DNA of 32,574 nt from an uncultured Myxococcales bacterium (GCA_903896545.1 CAITYF010000119.1:1-32574); one strand, 5' to 3'. Positions 16,913 to 24,640 are shown, counted from the first letter of the stretch. The notes: generated by a model from the letters alone, not told the origin. Numbers and translations are program-made.

Positions 16913-17610
16913 CCGTCAACGACATCGTCTTTCAGCTCACGGACGCCGTCAGCGGCACGCCGGCCATCGCGCTGGGCGCGTCGCTTTTGTGGGGCGTCAT
17001 CAGCGTGCTCTTGAGCCCGTGCCACCTCGGCACCATTCCGCTCATCGTCGGCTTTGTCGGCTCTGGCCAAAACACCACGCGCGGTCGCGGCGCGGCGCTG
17101 GCGTTTTCATTTGCTGGCGGCATGTTGCTGGCGATTCTGCTCGTGGGCTTGGTCGTCTTCTGGCTCGGTCACGCGCTCACGTCGTTCGGTGCGGCGAGCA
17201 ACTACCTCATCGCCGCGATCTTCCTTCTGGCCGGACTGAACCTCGTCGGCATCATCCCCATGCCGGAAAAAGGTTTGTCGTTGAGCGGCAATAAGGGCAA
17301 GGGACTCTTCGCCGCCGCGAGCATCGGCCTGCTGTTGGGCATCGGCCTATCGCCCTGCACGTTCGCCTTCATCGCCCCGATTCTGGGCGCCACGGCCGGC
17401 AGCGCGGCGCGGGATCCGGCGTTGAGCGTTGGAATGTTGGTCGCGTTCGGCATCGGCCACTGCGGCGTCATCGGCGGCGCGGGCTCGTCCACGGAATTCG
17501 TGCAGCGGTATTTGGACTGGAATGAAGGGTCCAGGACGGTGCAAATCGCCAAGTTTGTCTGCGGCGTGTTGGTCTTGGTGGCAGCCGCGGTGCTGGTGTA
17601 TTTGGCGTGA
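16909..17610 (+). CDS. CcdA/DsbD-like transmembrane thiol-electron carrier
   Basis: A 233-residue membrane protein with about six helices. The two redox cysteines typical of CcdA/DsbD-beta are present at equivalent places in the two halves: Cys38 in LLSPCHLG and Cys150 in GLSPCTFA. The family passes electrons from cytosolic thioredoxin to periplasmic thioredoxin-like proteins. Its ATG overlaps the stop of the anchored thioredoxin gene (ATGA). With the upstream small thioredoxin, it completes a cytosol-membrane-periplasm relay inside the ars island. The start at 16909 is chosen over the in-frame ATG at 16864 because of the overlap and the hydrophobic onset. Confidence 0.88.
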   Translation: MTVNDIVFQLTDAVSGTPAIALGASLLWGVISVLLSPCHLGTIPLIVGFVGSGQNTTRGRGAALAFSFAGGMLLAILLVGLVVFWLGHALTSFGAASNYLIAAIFLLAGLNLVGIIPMPEKGLSLSGNKGKGLFAAASIGLLLGIGLSPCTFAFIAPILGATAGSAARDPALSVGMLVAFGIGHCGVIGGAGSSTEFVQRYLDWNEGSRTVQIAKFVCGVLVLVAAAVLVYLA

Positions 17611-17804
17611 GGGACGGGGCGAGCAGATGCTCGTTCGGGGCGAATCCCCGCAAGCGGGGACCGAGCTCTATCCTTCGCGGTCCGGCTGGCGCCGACGCGA
17701 AGGACGGAGCCACCTGCGGTGTCTCCGCCCATCCGGGTAACGATCTCTTTCGCATGGTGCCCGCTGCCCAGTCGGCAGTCCCCAAGCGACTCGCTGCGCT
17801 CGTG
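17611..17804. repeat. Cluster of strong hairpins after the ars operon
   Basis: No gene is seen. Perfect inverted repeats follow one another: CGAGCA/TGCTCG (17620-17633), TCCCCGC/GCGGGGA with loop AA (17645-17660), and TCCTTCGCG/CGCGAAGGA (17671-17704). The first lies ten bases past the CcdA stop and could end transcription. The stretch runs directly into copy B of the dispersed element. Confidence 0.65.
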
Positions 17805-17932
17805 CACGCGGCCCGTGGAAACGGCGCCAGCGGGCGAGGGGCCCAACGCCTCGCGCCGAGACGCGCATCGCGTCTCGGTCGCAAACGTCCGACGTTTGCG
17901 ATTGGCGACCCGGTCCCCGCGTCAGCGGGGAC
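17805..17932 (-). repeat. Dispersed multi-hairpin element, copy B (inverted)
   Basis: The inverted counterpart of positions 1-127. Stems: GTCCCCGC/GCGGGGAC (17913-17920/17925-17932), TCGCAAACGT/ACGTTTGCGA with a 3-base loop (17879-17901), and a perfect 10-bp stem with a 3-base loop (17856-17878). The linker GACCGGGTCGCCAA and the blocks CGTTGGGC, CTGGCGCCG and GGGCCGCG match copy A. Relative to copy A, one pair in the second stem and two in the third are exchanged on both sides, and a mismatch is repaired. Confidence 0.85.
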
Positions 17933-17971
17933 GCCCCCAAGAAACCCCAACGCGCCGCATCGCCCCGTCCG

Positions 17972-19558
17972 CTACTTCTTCCCCGGCGTCAGGTTCCGAT
18001 ACAGCGCCCACGGTCCCTTCCGCACGACCAACTCCACGTTGCCGCGCTGCGCGCCAAAGGGATTGCGGTTCACGTTTGCGTCGCGGATCAGGAAGTAGTC
18101 GTACCAGAAGCCGTGTTCGGCCATCGTGAACACTTCGGGCGTCCACTCAAACCGCGGTGGAACCTTGGGCGGACCGCCTTCGTCGGGGAACAGCACGGGC
18201 GATTGAGGGAAGTTGGCAAACGAGAAGTTGGCCATGCCGCCGCGTTCAACCGTGTAATACTGGCCAAAATGCAGGAACGCGGGCCACTTCATCACGGCGC
18301 TTTGCGGCTGGTAGATGAGTGAAATGAGCTTCTTGCCGCGATCGGCTTGAGCCAGAACTTCGCGAATCGGACCGGCTTCTTCGGTGAACTTCCGCGCGCG
18401 GTCGGCGTGCGTAAACGACATTGCGAGTGCCAGAATCGTCGCAGGAATCACGAGCGTGAATGTGCGAAACGGCGTGGACGTGCGCGCCAAAGCGGGCAAA
18501 GCGAGGAGCGCGACCGCGGGCACGAGGCGGTCGGAGATGGGCCAGATCCACTTGTAGGAAATCGGACAGGCGATGTAGATGAGAAAGGACGTGACGAGGA
18601 GCGCTTCAGGCACATGCGCGCGGAGCGTGTCGCGGGCGGACAGCTTGGAGCGATTCACTGCGGCGCGACCGATGGTCCACGTGAGCGCGAGAATGGTGAT
18701 CCAGGCGATGAGGATTTTTTCATCGGCGTCGTCCGGGTAGGCGTCCAGCAGAAACTCCGGGAACGAGGTGAAGCGCTCCAGAATCGGCTTGAAGCGGATG
18801 TCCGCCGGCGCGACGTTGCGACCGCCAAGACCTTTGTGCCACTCGTCGGCGCCGGCCAAAATGAGCGACTGCCGCGTCCACCACAGCATCGCCAGCGCGG
18901 GCGGTCCCATGTGCAGCGACTGCCGCCACCAGTGCCGCGGATGCACGCCGCGCGCGCCCAGCAGCACGGTCATGCCCGCGAGCGCGCCGTACAGGATGAA
19001 GGCGATGGCGTGGTCGTAAAAAAGCAGCAGCGTCACCAGCGTGAGACCCAGCCAGCCGCGCCAGGAGAACGATTCCAATTCGTCTTGCAGGAGCGCGAGC
19101 CCCCAGAAGACCAACGGCAAAGCCGTGACGTAGTTGGCAAAACCCATGAAGAGAAACGGATTGTAGACAAATGGCGCGGCCAACAGCGCCACGCGTGGAT
19201 CGCGGCCATGCGCGCGCAGGAGCGCCGCCAACGACAGCGGCAGACCGACGGCGTAGAGGGAAAAGACCACGCGCGCGGCGGTTTCGAGCGGCATGAGGTA
19301 GGTCAGCCAGTCGACAAGGAAGTACCACGCGAGGTACTGCGTGCGGCCCAGCTCGATGCCAAAGTAGTGCGAAACGCCGAAGGTCGGGTCGTTGTAGGAA
19401 TGCAGCACGCGCACGGTGGCGAGGTGCTGCGGCAGGTCCATGAACGGCAGGAGGCCGGAGGCCCAGAGCGGCCAGACGCACGCGGTGAGGACAAGCAGCC
19501 AGGCCAGTGCGGTCAGCGGCTCGTTGCGGGCGCGGGTGAGAAGGGACGGAAGCGGCAC
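17972..19558 (-). CDS. Polytopic membrane protein, GT-C-like
   Basis: A 528-residue protein with about 11 hydrophobic segments and a soluble C-terminal region of about 130 residues. The first periplasmic loop carries DLPQHLA, and the acidic residue near such a DxPxH motif is characteristic of GT-C-type glycosyltransferase-like membrane proteins of unknown acceptor. I infer an envelope sugar-transfer role but see no proof. The GTG at 19558 is chosen because it starts directly before the first helix and has AAGGA eight bases upstream; the frame stays open to 19753 but there crosses intergenic repeat sequence. It ends convergent with the ars operon, across the hairpin region. Confidence 0.75.
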   Translation of the reverse strand: MPLPSLLTRARNEPLTALAWLLVLTACVWPLWASGLLPFMDLPQHLATVRVLHSYNDPTFGVSHYFGIELGRTQYLAWYFLVDWLTYLMPLETAARVVFSLYAVGLPLSLAALLRAHGRDPRVALLAAPFVYNPFLFMGFANYVTALPLVFWGLALLQDELESFSWRGWLGLTLVTLLLFYDHAIAFILYGALAGMTVLLGARGVHPRHWWRQSLHMGPPALAMLWWTRQSLILAGADEWHKGLGGRNVAPADIRFKPILERFTSFPEFLLDAYPDDADEKILIAWITILALTWTIGRAAVNRSKLSARDTLRAHVPEALLVTSFLIYIACPISYKWIWPISDRLVPAVALLALPALARTSTPFRTFTLVIPATILALAMSFTHADRARKFTEEAGPIREVLAQADRGKKLISLIYQPQSAVMKWPAFLHFGQYYTVERGGMANFSFANFPQSPVLFPDEGGPPKVPPRFEWTPEVFTMAEHGFWYDYFLIRDANVNRNPFGAQRGNVELVVRKGPWALYRNLTPGKK

Positions 19559-19683
19559 GGGCGAGGTCCTTGCGGCAAGGGTGGCGGAGGATACATGACG
19601 GCGGATTGGGTGGAAAGGGACGGGTCGACAGCCCGCACGGCGGTTACGGGCCGAGGCTGTGGCACGCGAACTCAGGAGTCCTG

Positions 19684-19714
19684 TCATCCTGAGCACGTTG
19701 GTGACGAAGGATTT
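19684..19714. repeat. TCATCCTGAGC/GAAGGAT-type intergenic repeat
   Basis: TCATCCTGAGC followed by GACGAAGGATTT, with ATCCT (19686-19690) pairing with AGGAT (19708-19712). A TCATCCTGAGC...GAAGGAT element of this form is common between genes of many bacterial phyla. One copy was seen. Confidence 0.5.
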
Positions 19715-19757
19715 CAGCAGCCAACCACAATTTCTGTCTCCTCCTATCTGCATCTTT

Positions 19758-19824
19758 CAGCGAATGCTCCGCGCAACTCGCCGCGCGTGTACAACAGTCT
19801 GGTACAAGCCCCGCTTCGCCTGGC
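19758..19824 (+). repeat. Second dispersed repeat, copy 1
   Basis: A 67-base stretch aligns without gaps to 24353-24419, with 55 identical bases by hand count. Both ends are the most conserved: the first 17 bases and the last 15 (CCCGCTTCGCCTGGC) are identical. GCGAA near the left end can pair with TTCGC near the right end in both copies. Confidence 0.75.
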
Positions 19825-19891
19825 AGTTGCCTTTTCCTCCCCAATCTCCGCACACTCGCACAGCACACGACTCCCAGACCGGAGGCCCCAC

Positions 19892-20692
19892 GTGAAACGC
19901 GTCCAATGGCTCGAACTCGAAGACATCCCCGCCCTGCCCGCGGTCATCCGCGATGGCGGCACTGACCTCCTCGACCTTGGCTTTGCCACGATGGGCTTCT
20001 ACAACGGCGTCGTCCCGCACTTGGCCGCGCTCCTGACCGAACGGCGCGCAACGGACGTCGTCGACCTCTGCTCTGGCGCGGGCGGCGGCACCCTGCTCTT
20101 GCGCGAGGCGCTGCGCAACGCCGGGCAAAGCCCGACCTTCACGTTCACCGACCGCTTTCCCAACGCAGCCGGCATCGCCAAGGTCGCGGCGCTGGGCGAC
20201 CCGAAGACGCGCTATCTGCCCGATCCCGTCGACGCGATGGACGGCGGCGGCGATCGCCCCGGTGTGCGGACCATGTCGAGCGCACTCCACCATTTCCCGC
20301 CCGAGGCCATCGCGCAGCTCGTGGGCGGCATCGTCGCGCGCGGAGAGCCGCTGGCGTTCTTTGACGTGGCGGGCGATGCGAACCTGCGCAAGATGCCCGC
20401 GCTGTTTGCGCCCGTCGCGATGATTTTCAATTTCTCCGTGCTGTTTCTTGTCGCGCTGCTGACCACGCCGCTGGTCCGGCCATTCCGCCTGAGTCGCTTG
20501 CTGCTGACCTACCCGCTGCCGCTCATTCCGTTTCTCTTCGGTTGGGACGGGACCGTTTCCGCGTTGCGTGCGTACTTGCCCGAAGACCTTCTGGCCATCG
20601 CGCAGTCGGTGCCCGGCGCGGAGACGTACACGTGGAGCGCGGGTGTCGCGGGGAAGGCGCTGTACCTGACCGGCGTGCCGACCCATCGCTAA
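19892..20692 (+). CDS. Class I methyltransferase-like protein with hydrophobic C-terminal region
   Basis: A 266-residue protein starting at GTG 19892, six bases after GGAGG. A Rossmann methyltransferase start is seen at VVDLCSGAGGGT (about residues 56-67), with an acidic residue at the end of the next strand (FTDRFP) and SSALHHFPPE in place of motif post-II. After about residue 165 there are two strongly hydrophobic segments (FNFSVLFLVALLTTPLV and LLTYPLPLIPFLFGW), so it may sit on the membrane. Substrate is unknown. It ends nine bases from the convergent molybdopterin oxidoreductase gene. Motif I is atypical (LCSGAGGG for LGCGxG), so SAM binding is likely but not certain. Confidence 0.75.
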   Translation: MKRVQWLELEDIPALPAVIRDGGTDLLDLGFATMGFYNGVVPHLAALLTERRATDVVDLCSGAGGGTLLLREALRNAGQSPTFTFTDRFPNAAGIAKVAALGDPKTRYLPDPVDAMDGGGDRPGVRTMSSALHHFPPEAIAQLVGGIVARGEPLAFFDVAGDANLRKMPALFAPVAMIFNFSVLFLVALLTTPLVRPFRLSRLLLTYPLPLIPFLFGWDGTVSALRAYLPEDLLAIAQSVPGAETYTWSAGVAGKALYLTGVPTHR

Positions 20693-20701
20693 CGCAAGCG
20701 A

Positions 20702-23017
20702 CTACTCTACCGCCCGAAGCGGCGGCTCACCCTCAACCACCTTGCGAATGTGCACAGGCACGTACTTGTGAAACGGCGTCCGCGAAATCGCGTCGCAGTG
20801 CCCGCCTGAAGTCAGCCGGTTCAGCTCCGGGCCAATCGGCGCGCTGCCATTGTAGCGCTGGCCGTAGCCGTGCGGCAGCGTGACCATGCCGCGGCGCACG
20901 GAATCGTCGACTTGAATGACGACCTCGATACTGGCGCGCTCGGAGGTACACACCGCGCTTTCGCCATCGACCAGCTCCAGCGCAGCGGCATCGTCCGGGT
21001 GCATGCGCATCGCGCCGTGCGGGTCGACCTTGCGCCACGCCGGATCGCGGTAAATCTGGTTGGCGTTGTAGCCCCGGCGTTCGCCTGCCATGAGGATGAA
21101 AGGCGCGTCGGCACCCGGCGCAATCTCGTCCTGGAGCGCCGCCCATTCGCCAAGCATCTCCGGAATCTCCAGATGGATCCGACCGTCTTTGTGTTTGATG
21201 AAGCGCCACGTGTCGGCGAATTCGTGGCGGCTCATGACCATGCCTTCGCACTTGGCGAGGATGGTGTGAAAGAAACCACTGCCCGCCGTCAGGCGATTGC
21301 CCGTGTGACCAGCGCGCTTGACCGCCGCGTAGTGATCGTTGGCGTAGCCTATCGACAGCGGCAAAAGTGGCGCGGCCGCAGCCAGACCATTTGGCAGCGC
21401 GCTGCCCAACGTGCGGTAGACAATCGACGCGGCGAACGGCGCCCACTCCGGATGCCGTGCCAGCGTCGCGCCGACCGCCGCCATGTAGCCCAGATGCCCC
21501 GACGCCTGCGGCTCCAGCCGCGCGATGCGTTCCAGCACCGGGAAGTGCTGCGGAATCAGCGCCATCTTCTCCAGCAGCCGCGTGTAGATCTCCGGCTCCG
21601 GCAGCGACTCGCCCAGGGGCGCAAACAGCGGATGCCGCAGGTGAAACGCGTTTTGCGGAAATTCCAGATTAAAGCCCGTCGCCTCGCATTTCTCAAATTG
21701 CGACGCCGCCGGCAACACGTAGTGTGCCAAGCGCGCCGTCTCGGTCAGCGCGACGTCGACAACAACGAGCAGTTCCAGCGTCTTGAACGCGCGCTCGTAG
21801 GCCTGCGAATCGGCAAAGGTCAGCACCGGATTAGCGCTGTCGACGAAAATGGCGCGCACACGGTTCTCGCCCGTGTGTTCAATTTCATCCGGCAGGATAT
21901 TCGGCGGGTAGATACCACCAATCGGGTGCATCCCATGGTGCGCGGTGCGCTTGAGCGTGCGACCGTCCTTGCGCGCGCGCTCGTCTGTGTGGCCGAGAAT
22001 GGGCAGGAGGAAGGAATGCAGGTTGTTGCCGCCCTGACGGCCGAAATTGCCCGTGATCAGGTACAGCAGCTTCTCCAGATAGCCGTTCAGCGTCGTATGT
22101 AGGCTCTGCTGCAGGCCTAGATCGATGCGCACACACGCCTTTTTCGCCGTGGCAAAACCGCGCGCCACGCGTTGGACATCCGCCAGCGGCACATCCGCGC
22201 GCGCCGCGTACTCGGCGATGGGAACGGCGCGCAGAGCTTTCTCCACGACCTCAAAACCGGTGCAGCGCTGCGCCAGAAATTCCCGGTCGTGCAGCCCCTC
22301 CTGCACGATGATGGCCAGCATCGCGCTCATCAGGTAGGCGTCGGTCCCCGGCTTGACCTGCAGGTGGATGTCCGCCTGCTTGGCCGTCTCCGTGCGCCGC
22401 GGATCGATGACAACCATCGTGCGGTTCGGGTCCTTGCGCAGCTCCCGCAGCGCGTCGCGGGCGTTGGCAATGCCGTGCGACTCAAACGGATTGGTGCCAA
22501 TAAACAGCACGTAGTCGGCGTGCTCCACGTCCTCCGTCGTGTGGCACGTCTGGCGGCCAAATAGCCGACCATTCAGCCAGAAATCACCGGTCTTCTCCTG
22601 CCCCAGCGCGTTATAGGCGTAGCGGCTTTTCATCGCCGCGAGAATCTGCCGGCTGTAGGCGCCGCCCAAGTGATTGCCCTGCCCGCCGCCGCCGACAAAC
22701 GCGAACGCGTCGCCGCCGTGCGCCTTGCGGATGGCCAGAAGCCGCCGGGCGATGTCGGCGAGCGCTTCATCCCAGCTGACGCGGACAAAGCTGCCGTCGT
22801 CCTGGCGCTTGAGCGGGTGCTGCAGGCGGTCGGCGTGCTTCTGGTAGTGGCTCAGCCGCGCGGCTTTTTGGCAGAGATAGCCTTTGGAGACCGGGTTGTC
22901 GTCGTCGCCGCGGATGCGGGTGAATTGGCCGTCGGCGATTTCCACCGTGAGGCCGCAGTTGCGCGAGCAGAGGATGCAGGCGGTTTTGTGGTGGGTGGCG
23001 GGGGTTGGTGCGGGCAT
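20702..23017 (-). CDS. Stand-alone molybdopterin-dependent oxidoreductase
   Basis: A 771-residue protein of the molybdopterin (MopB, DMSO reductase) superfamily. The N-terminus binds a 4Fe-4S cluster through Cys14-x2-Cys17-x3-Cys21-x27-Cys49. Molybdopterin-binding segments follow (FIGTNPFESHG, VIDPRRTETAKQADIHLQV, a C-terminal MHPDDAAALELVDGE barrel). A Cys in GRQTCHTTEDVEHAD is a candidate Mo/W ligand. There is no Tat or other signal, so it is cytosolic. No iron-sulfur or membrane subunit and no cofactor-synthesis gene is adjacent, so electron partner and substrate are unknown; formate, nitrate or aldehyde-type reactions are all possible. ATG 23017 has AAAGG upstream and immediately precedes the Cys motif. 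Confidence 0.88.
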   Translation of the reverse strand: MPAPTPATHHKTACILCSRNCGLTVEIADGQFTRIRGDDDNPVSKGYLCQKAARLSHYQKHADRLQHPLKRQDDGSFVRVSWDEALADIARRLLAIRKAHGGDAFAFVGGGGQGNHLGGAYSRQILAAMKSRYAYNALGQEKTGDFWLNGRLFGRQTCHTTEDVEHADYVLFIGTNPFESHGIANARDALRELRKDPNRTMVVIDPRRTETAKQADIHLQVKPGTDAYLMSAMLAIIVQEGLHDREFLAQRCTGFEVVEKALRAVPIAEYAARADVPLADVQRVARGFATAKKACVRIDLGLQQSLHTTLNGYLEKLLYLITGNFGRQGGNNLHSFLLPILGHTDERARKDGRTLKRTAHHGMHPIGGIYPPNILPDEIEHTGENRVRAIFVDSANPVLTFADSQAYERAFKTLELLVVVDVALTETARLAHYVLPAASQFEKCEATGFNLEFPQNAFHLRHPLFAPLGESLPEPEIYTRLLEKMALIPQHFPVLERIARLEPQASGHLGYMAAVGATLARHPEWAPFAASIVYRTLGSALPNGLAAAAPLLPLSIGYANDHYAAVKRAGHTGNRLTAGSGFFHTILAKCEGMVMSRHEFADTWRFIKHKDGRIHLEIPEMLGEWAALQDEIAPGADAPFILMAGERRGYNANQIYRDPAWRKVDPHGAMRMHPDDAAALELVDGESAVCTSERASIEVVIQVDDSVRRGMVTLPHGYGQRYNGSAPIGPELNRLTSGGHCDAISRTPFHKYVPVHIRKVVEGEPPLRAVE

Positions 23018-23159
23018 TTTGGGGCCTTTTGACGCGCCGGGGCGATGGGTAAGTGTCGGGAGTGTGCGCTGGTGTGCGGGCGCGGGGCAAGGTGGCCGGG
23101 TAGGTTCGTCCGGTTCCGCCAAGGACACACCAGATCCCGCTATCACCGCGACGCCTCCA

Positions 23160-23288
23160 CCCACAACCCAAGCGCGATCCCCCCACCTCCGTCAGTCCGG
23201 CACCCGCAACGCAACCGCGATCCAGCCACCACACCGACGGAGGTGCCCACAACGGAACCGCGATCACCCCACTGCCGCCGGTCCTGTG
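23160..23288. repeat. 43-bp degenerate tandem repeat, three units
   Basis: Units start at 23160, 23203 and 23246, an exact 43-base period. The first 20 bases of each follow CCC(A/G)CAAC..AA.CGCGATC, with 17 of 20 identical between neighbours; the rest of each unit is more variable. A weaker fourth unit may precede at 23117 (AGATCCC in the same phase). The last unit runs over the 3' end of the gene at 23264-23950. Confidence 0.7.
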
Positions 23289-23950
23289 GCCACATCGGCT
23301 TCCTGCGCCTTGGACTTCCCTGCTGCCTGCACCTGCGCCAGCACCGCGCGCACCACATCGCGACGACCGGGGAACTTGGTCAGGATGCCGATCTCCGTCG
23401 TCGCCGTCAGCGCGTCCACAGCGGTCACCTGCTTGGCGCGCGGGATGTCGAGCAGCAGCGCCGCCTCCTGGGCCTTGTCGCGCTCGGCGGCGGCGCTCGT
23501 CAGCGCGGCGGTCGCGGTCTTCAACGTCGCCAGGGACTTGGTCAGGTCGGGATGTGCGAGCGCCGCGCCCTTGGCGAGGATCAGCTCCGCCGCTGCAGTG
23601 GCGCGCGCCGGGCCGAGGTTGCGCAGCTCCTTGGCGACGAGCGGACCAAACAGCGACGCATACGGCTCTTCCTTGTCCGTCTTACCCGCCGCGAGGAACG
23701 CGCGCCCGGAGAGATCGCCGACCGCCGCATCCCACGCCACGTCGCGCACGGCGACCTTGCGCTGGGCGCCGAGCAGCGTCCAGCGGGTCTCGTCACGCGT
23801 CTGCCGCGCCTTGAGCAGCCCGTCGCGCAGCTTGTGCCAAGGCCCGGCCAACGCGGCCAACTCCGGCGTGGCCTCCAGCACGGCGATGACGCCGCAGACG
23901 TGGTCGAGGAGCGTGTCCAGAGAAGCGGAAGCGGGGAAAGCGTAGCTCAT
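23264..23950 (-). CDS. Ala-rich helical protein of unknown function
   Basis: A 228-residue protein starting at ATG 23950, six bases after GGAG. It is rich in Ala, Leu, Lys, Asp and Glu and looks entirely alpha-helical; no signal peptide, membrane segment or known motif is seen. A single Cys lies at residue 19. The pattern LDHVCGVIAVLEATPEL followed by several amphipathic helices suggests a four-helix-bundle or repeat-like fold. The 3' end of the gene is formed by the last unit of the 43-bp tandem repeat, so its last residues may be recent additions. I do not recognise a family. Confidence 0.7.
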   Translation of the reverse strand: MSYAFPASASLDTLLDHVCGVIAVLEATPELAALAGPWHKLRDGLLKARQTRDETRWTLLGAQRKVAVRDVAWDAAVGDLSGRAFLAAGKTDKEEPYASLFGPLVAKELRNLGPARATAAAELILAKGAALAHPDLTKSLATLKTATAALTSAAAERDKAQEAALLLDIPRAKQVTAVDALTATTEIGILTKFPGRRDVVRAVLAQVQAAGKSKAQEADVATGPAAVG

Positions 23951-24041
23951 GCGTGACTCCGAAAGCGGATTGGAAACAAGGCGCCAAGCGAAAGTGCCGA
24001 CGCCGCAGCACACGGGGAAAACCATCGCGCTGGATGGGGTC

Positions 24042-24286
24042 GTGTCAAGTTTTGGCCAAGTTCGCACGTCGTGCGTGCAGGTGTGCGGGCACGGCATTCA
24101 GGAGTTCGTCGAACAGTGCGAGCAGGACTTCACACGTACGTCGAAATCTTCAGCCCCGACCAGAAGCTCCTGGCGGTCAACAGCGACATCGCGGGGGAAA
24201 CTGAGTACGGTCCAGACGGCAGCGTGAGCCACTCCAGCCAGTGCTGGGGCGCGCAGGCGAGTGGGCACGCCGCGAAGTGGTATTGA
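24042..24286 (+). pseudogene. Possible frameshifted remnant of a Cys-containing protein
   Basis: Two overlapping frames read like one protein interrupted near 24130. The first gives FGQVRTSCVQVCGHGIQEF and EQCEQDF; the second continues with TYVEIFSPDQKLLAVNSDIA and ends in SSQCWGAQASGHAAKWY. Composition of these pieces is protein-like, unlike that of most antisense frames here. There is no start or ribosome-binding site. A similar WGAQA end occurs at 25312-25350 after the Cys-rich lipoprotein gene. Function is unknown, and it could also be chance. Confidence 0.3.
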
Positions 24287-24352
24287 GGTGAGTGCGGGAG
24301 CGACCTTCGCTGGCGAGCTCAGGCACTGATGCGCAGGATAATTGTCGTTTTG

Positions 24353-24419
24353 CAGCGAATGCTCCGCGCGACTGGCAGCTCGTGTACCCGCGTCTGGGAC
24401 TGGACCCGCTTCGCCTGGC
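24353..24419 (+). repeat. Second dispersed repeat, copy 2
   Basis: Aligns without gaps to 19758-19824 in the same orientation (55 of 67 bases identical). It lies upstream of the lipoprotein promoter. Bases beyond both ends differ from those around copy 1, which marks the element borders. Confidence 0.75.
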
Positions 24420-24487
24420 GCGACTCGGCCCGGTTCGGCGCGAACACTGCGGATGCGTTCGTGTTTTTTTGGAGATCGGCACCTCGG

Positions 24488-24516
24488 TTGACAACCAACT
24501 CGTCCTTCACTAATTT
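24488..24516 (+). promoter_or_regulatory. Sigma70-type promoter for the Cys-rich lipoprotein
   Basis: TTGACA (24488-24493), a 17-base spacer and TAATTT (24511-24516): the best vegetative promoter match noticed in the window. It implies a leader of about 120 bases before the start at 24641. Confidence 0.65.
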
Positions 24517-24609
24517 CTCGCGCGTTCCTGAGAGCCCACTTCGGGCGAAAATCTGCAGAGCAACTCACCGTGTCGCTGTAGTCGATCCGTTGATCGTCAC
24601 CCGACACGC

Positions 24610-24637
24610 TGCCAGCGACCGCTGGCAAAGGGAAGGA
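24610..24637 (+). promoter_or_regulatory. Leader hairpin next to the ribosome-binding site
   Basis: TGCCAGC-GACC-GCTGGCA (24610-24627) forms a perfect 7-bp stem with a 4-base loop. It ends a few bases before the GGAAGGA ribosome-binding site of the lipoprotein gene, so it could set transcript stability or translation. Confidence 0.5.
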
Positions 24638-24640
24638 CCG

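Larger units (their letters stand above)
19559..19891. other. Divergent intergenic region with two repeat elements
   Basis: This 333-base gap between the membrane-protein gene and the methyltransferase-like gene has no supportable gene. It carries a TCATCCTGAGC-type repeat, one copy of the second dispersed repeat, and GGAGG at 19881-19885 as the ribosome-binding site of the next gene. Confidence 0.6.
23951..24640. other. Long intergenic region with remnant, repeat and promoter
   Basis: This 690-base gap has no intact gene that I can support. It contains a possible frameshifted gene remnant (24042-24286), copy 2 of the second dispersed repeat (24353-24419), and a good promoter with a leader hairpin serving the downstream Cys-rich lipoprotein. 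Confidence 0.6.

Noticed and set aside
18347..20692. A 781-codon plus-strand frame that would extend the methyltransferase-like protein far upstream
   Set aside because: The upstream part is antisense to the membrane-protein gene and crosses repeat elements. GGAGG and GTG at 19892 give the natural start.
23160..23288. CRISPR array suggested by regularly spaced repeats
   Set aside because: Units are directly adjacent with no unique spacers, and conservation is degenerate. No cas genes are present.
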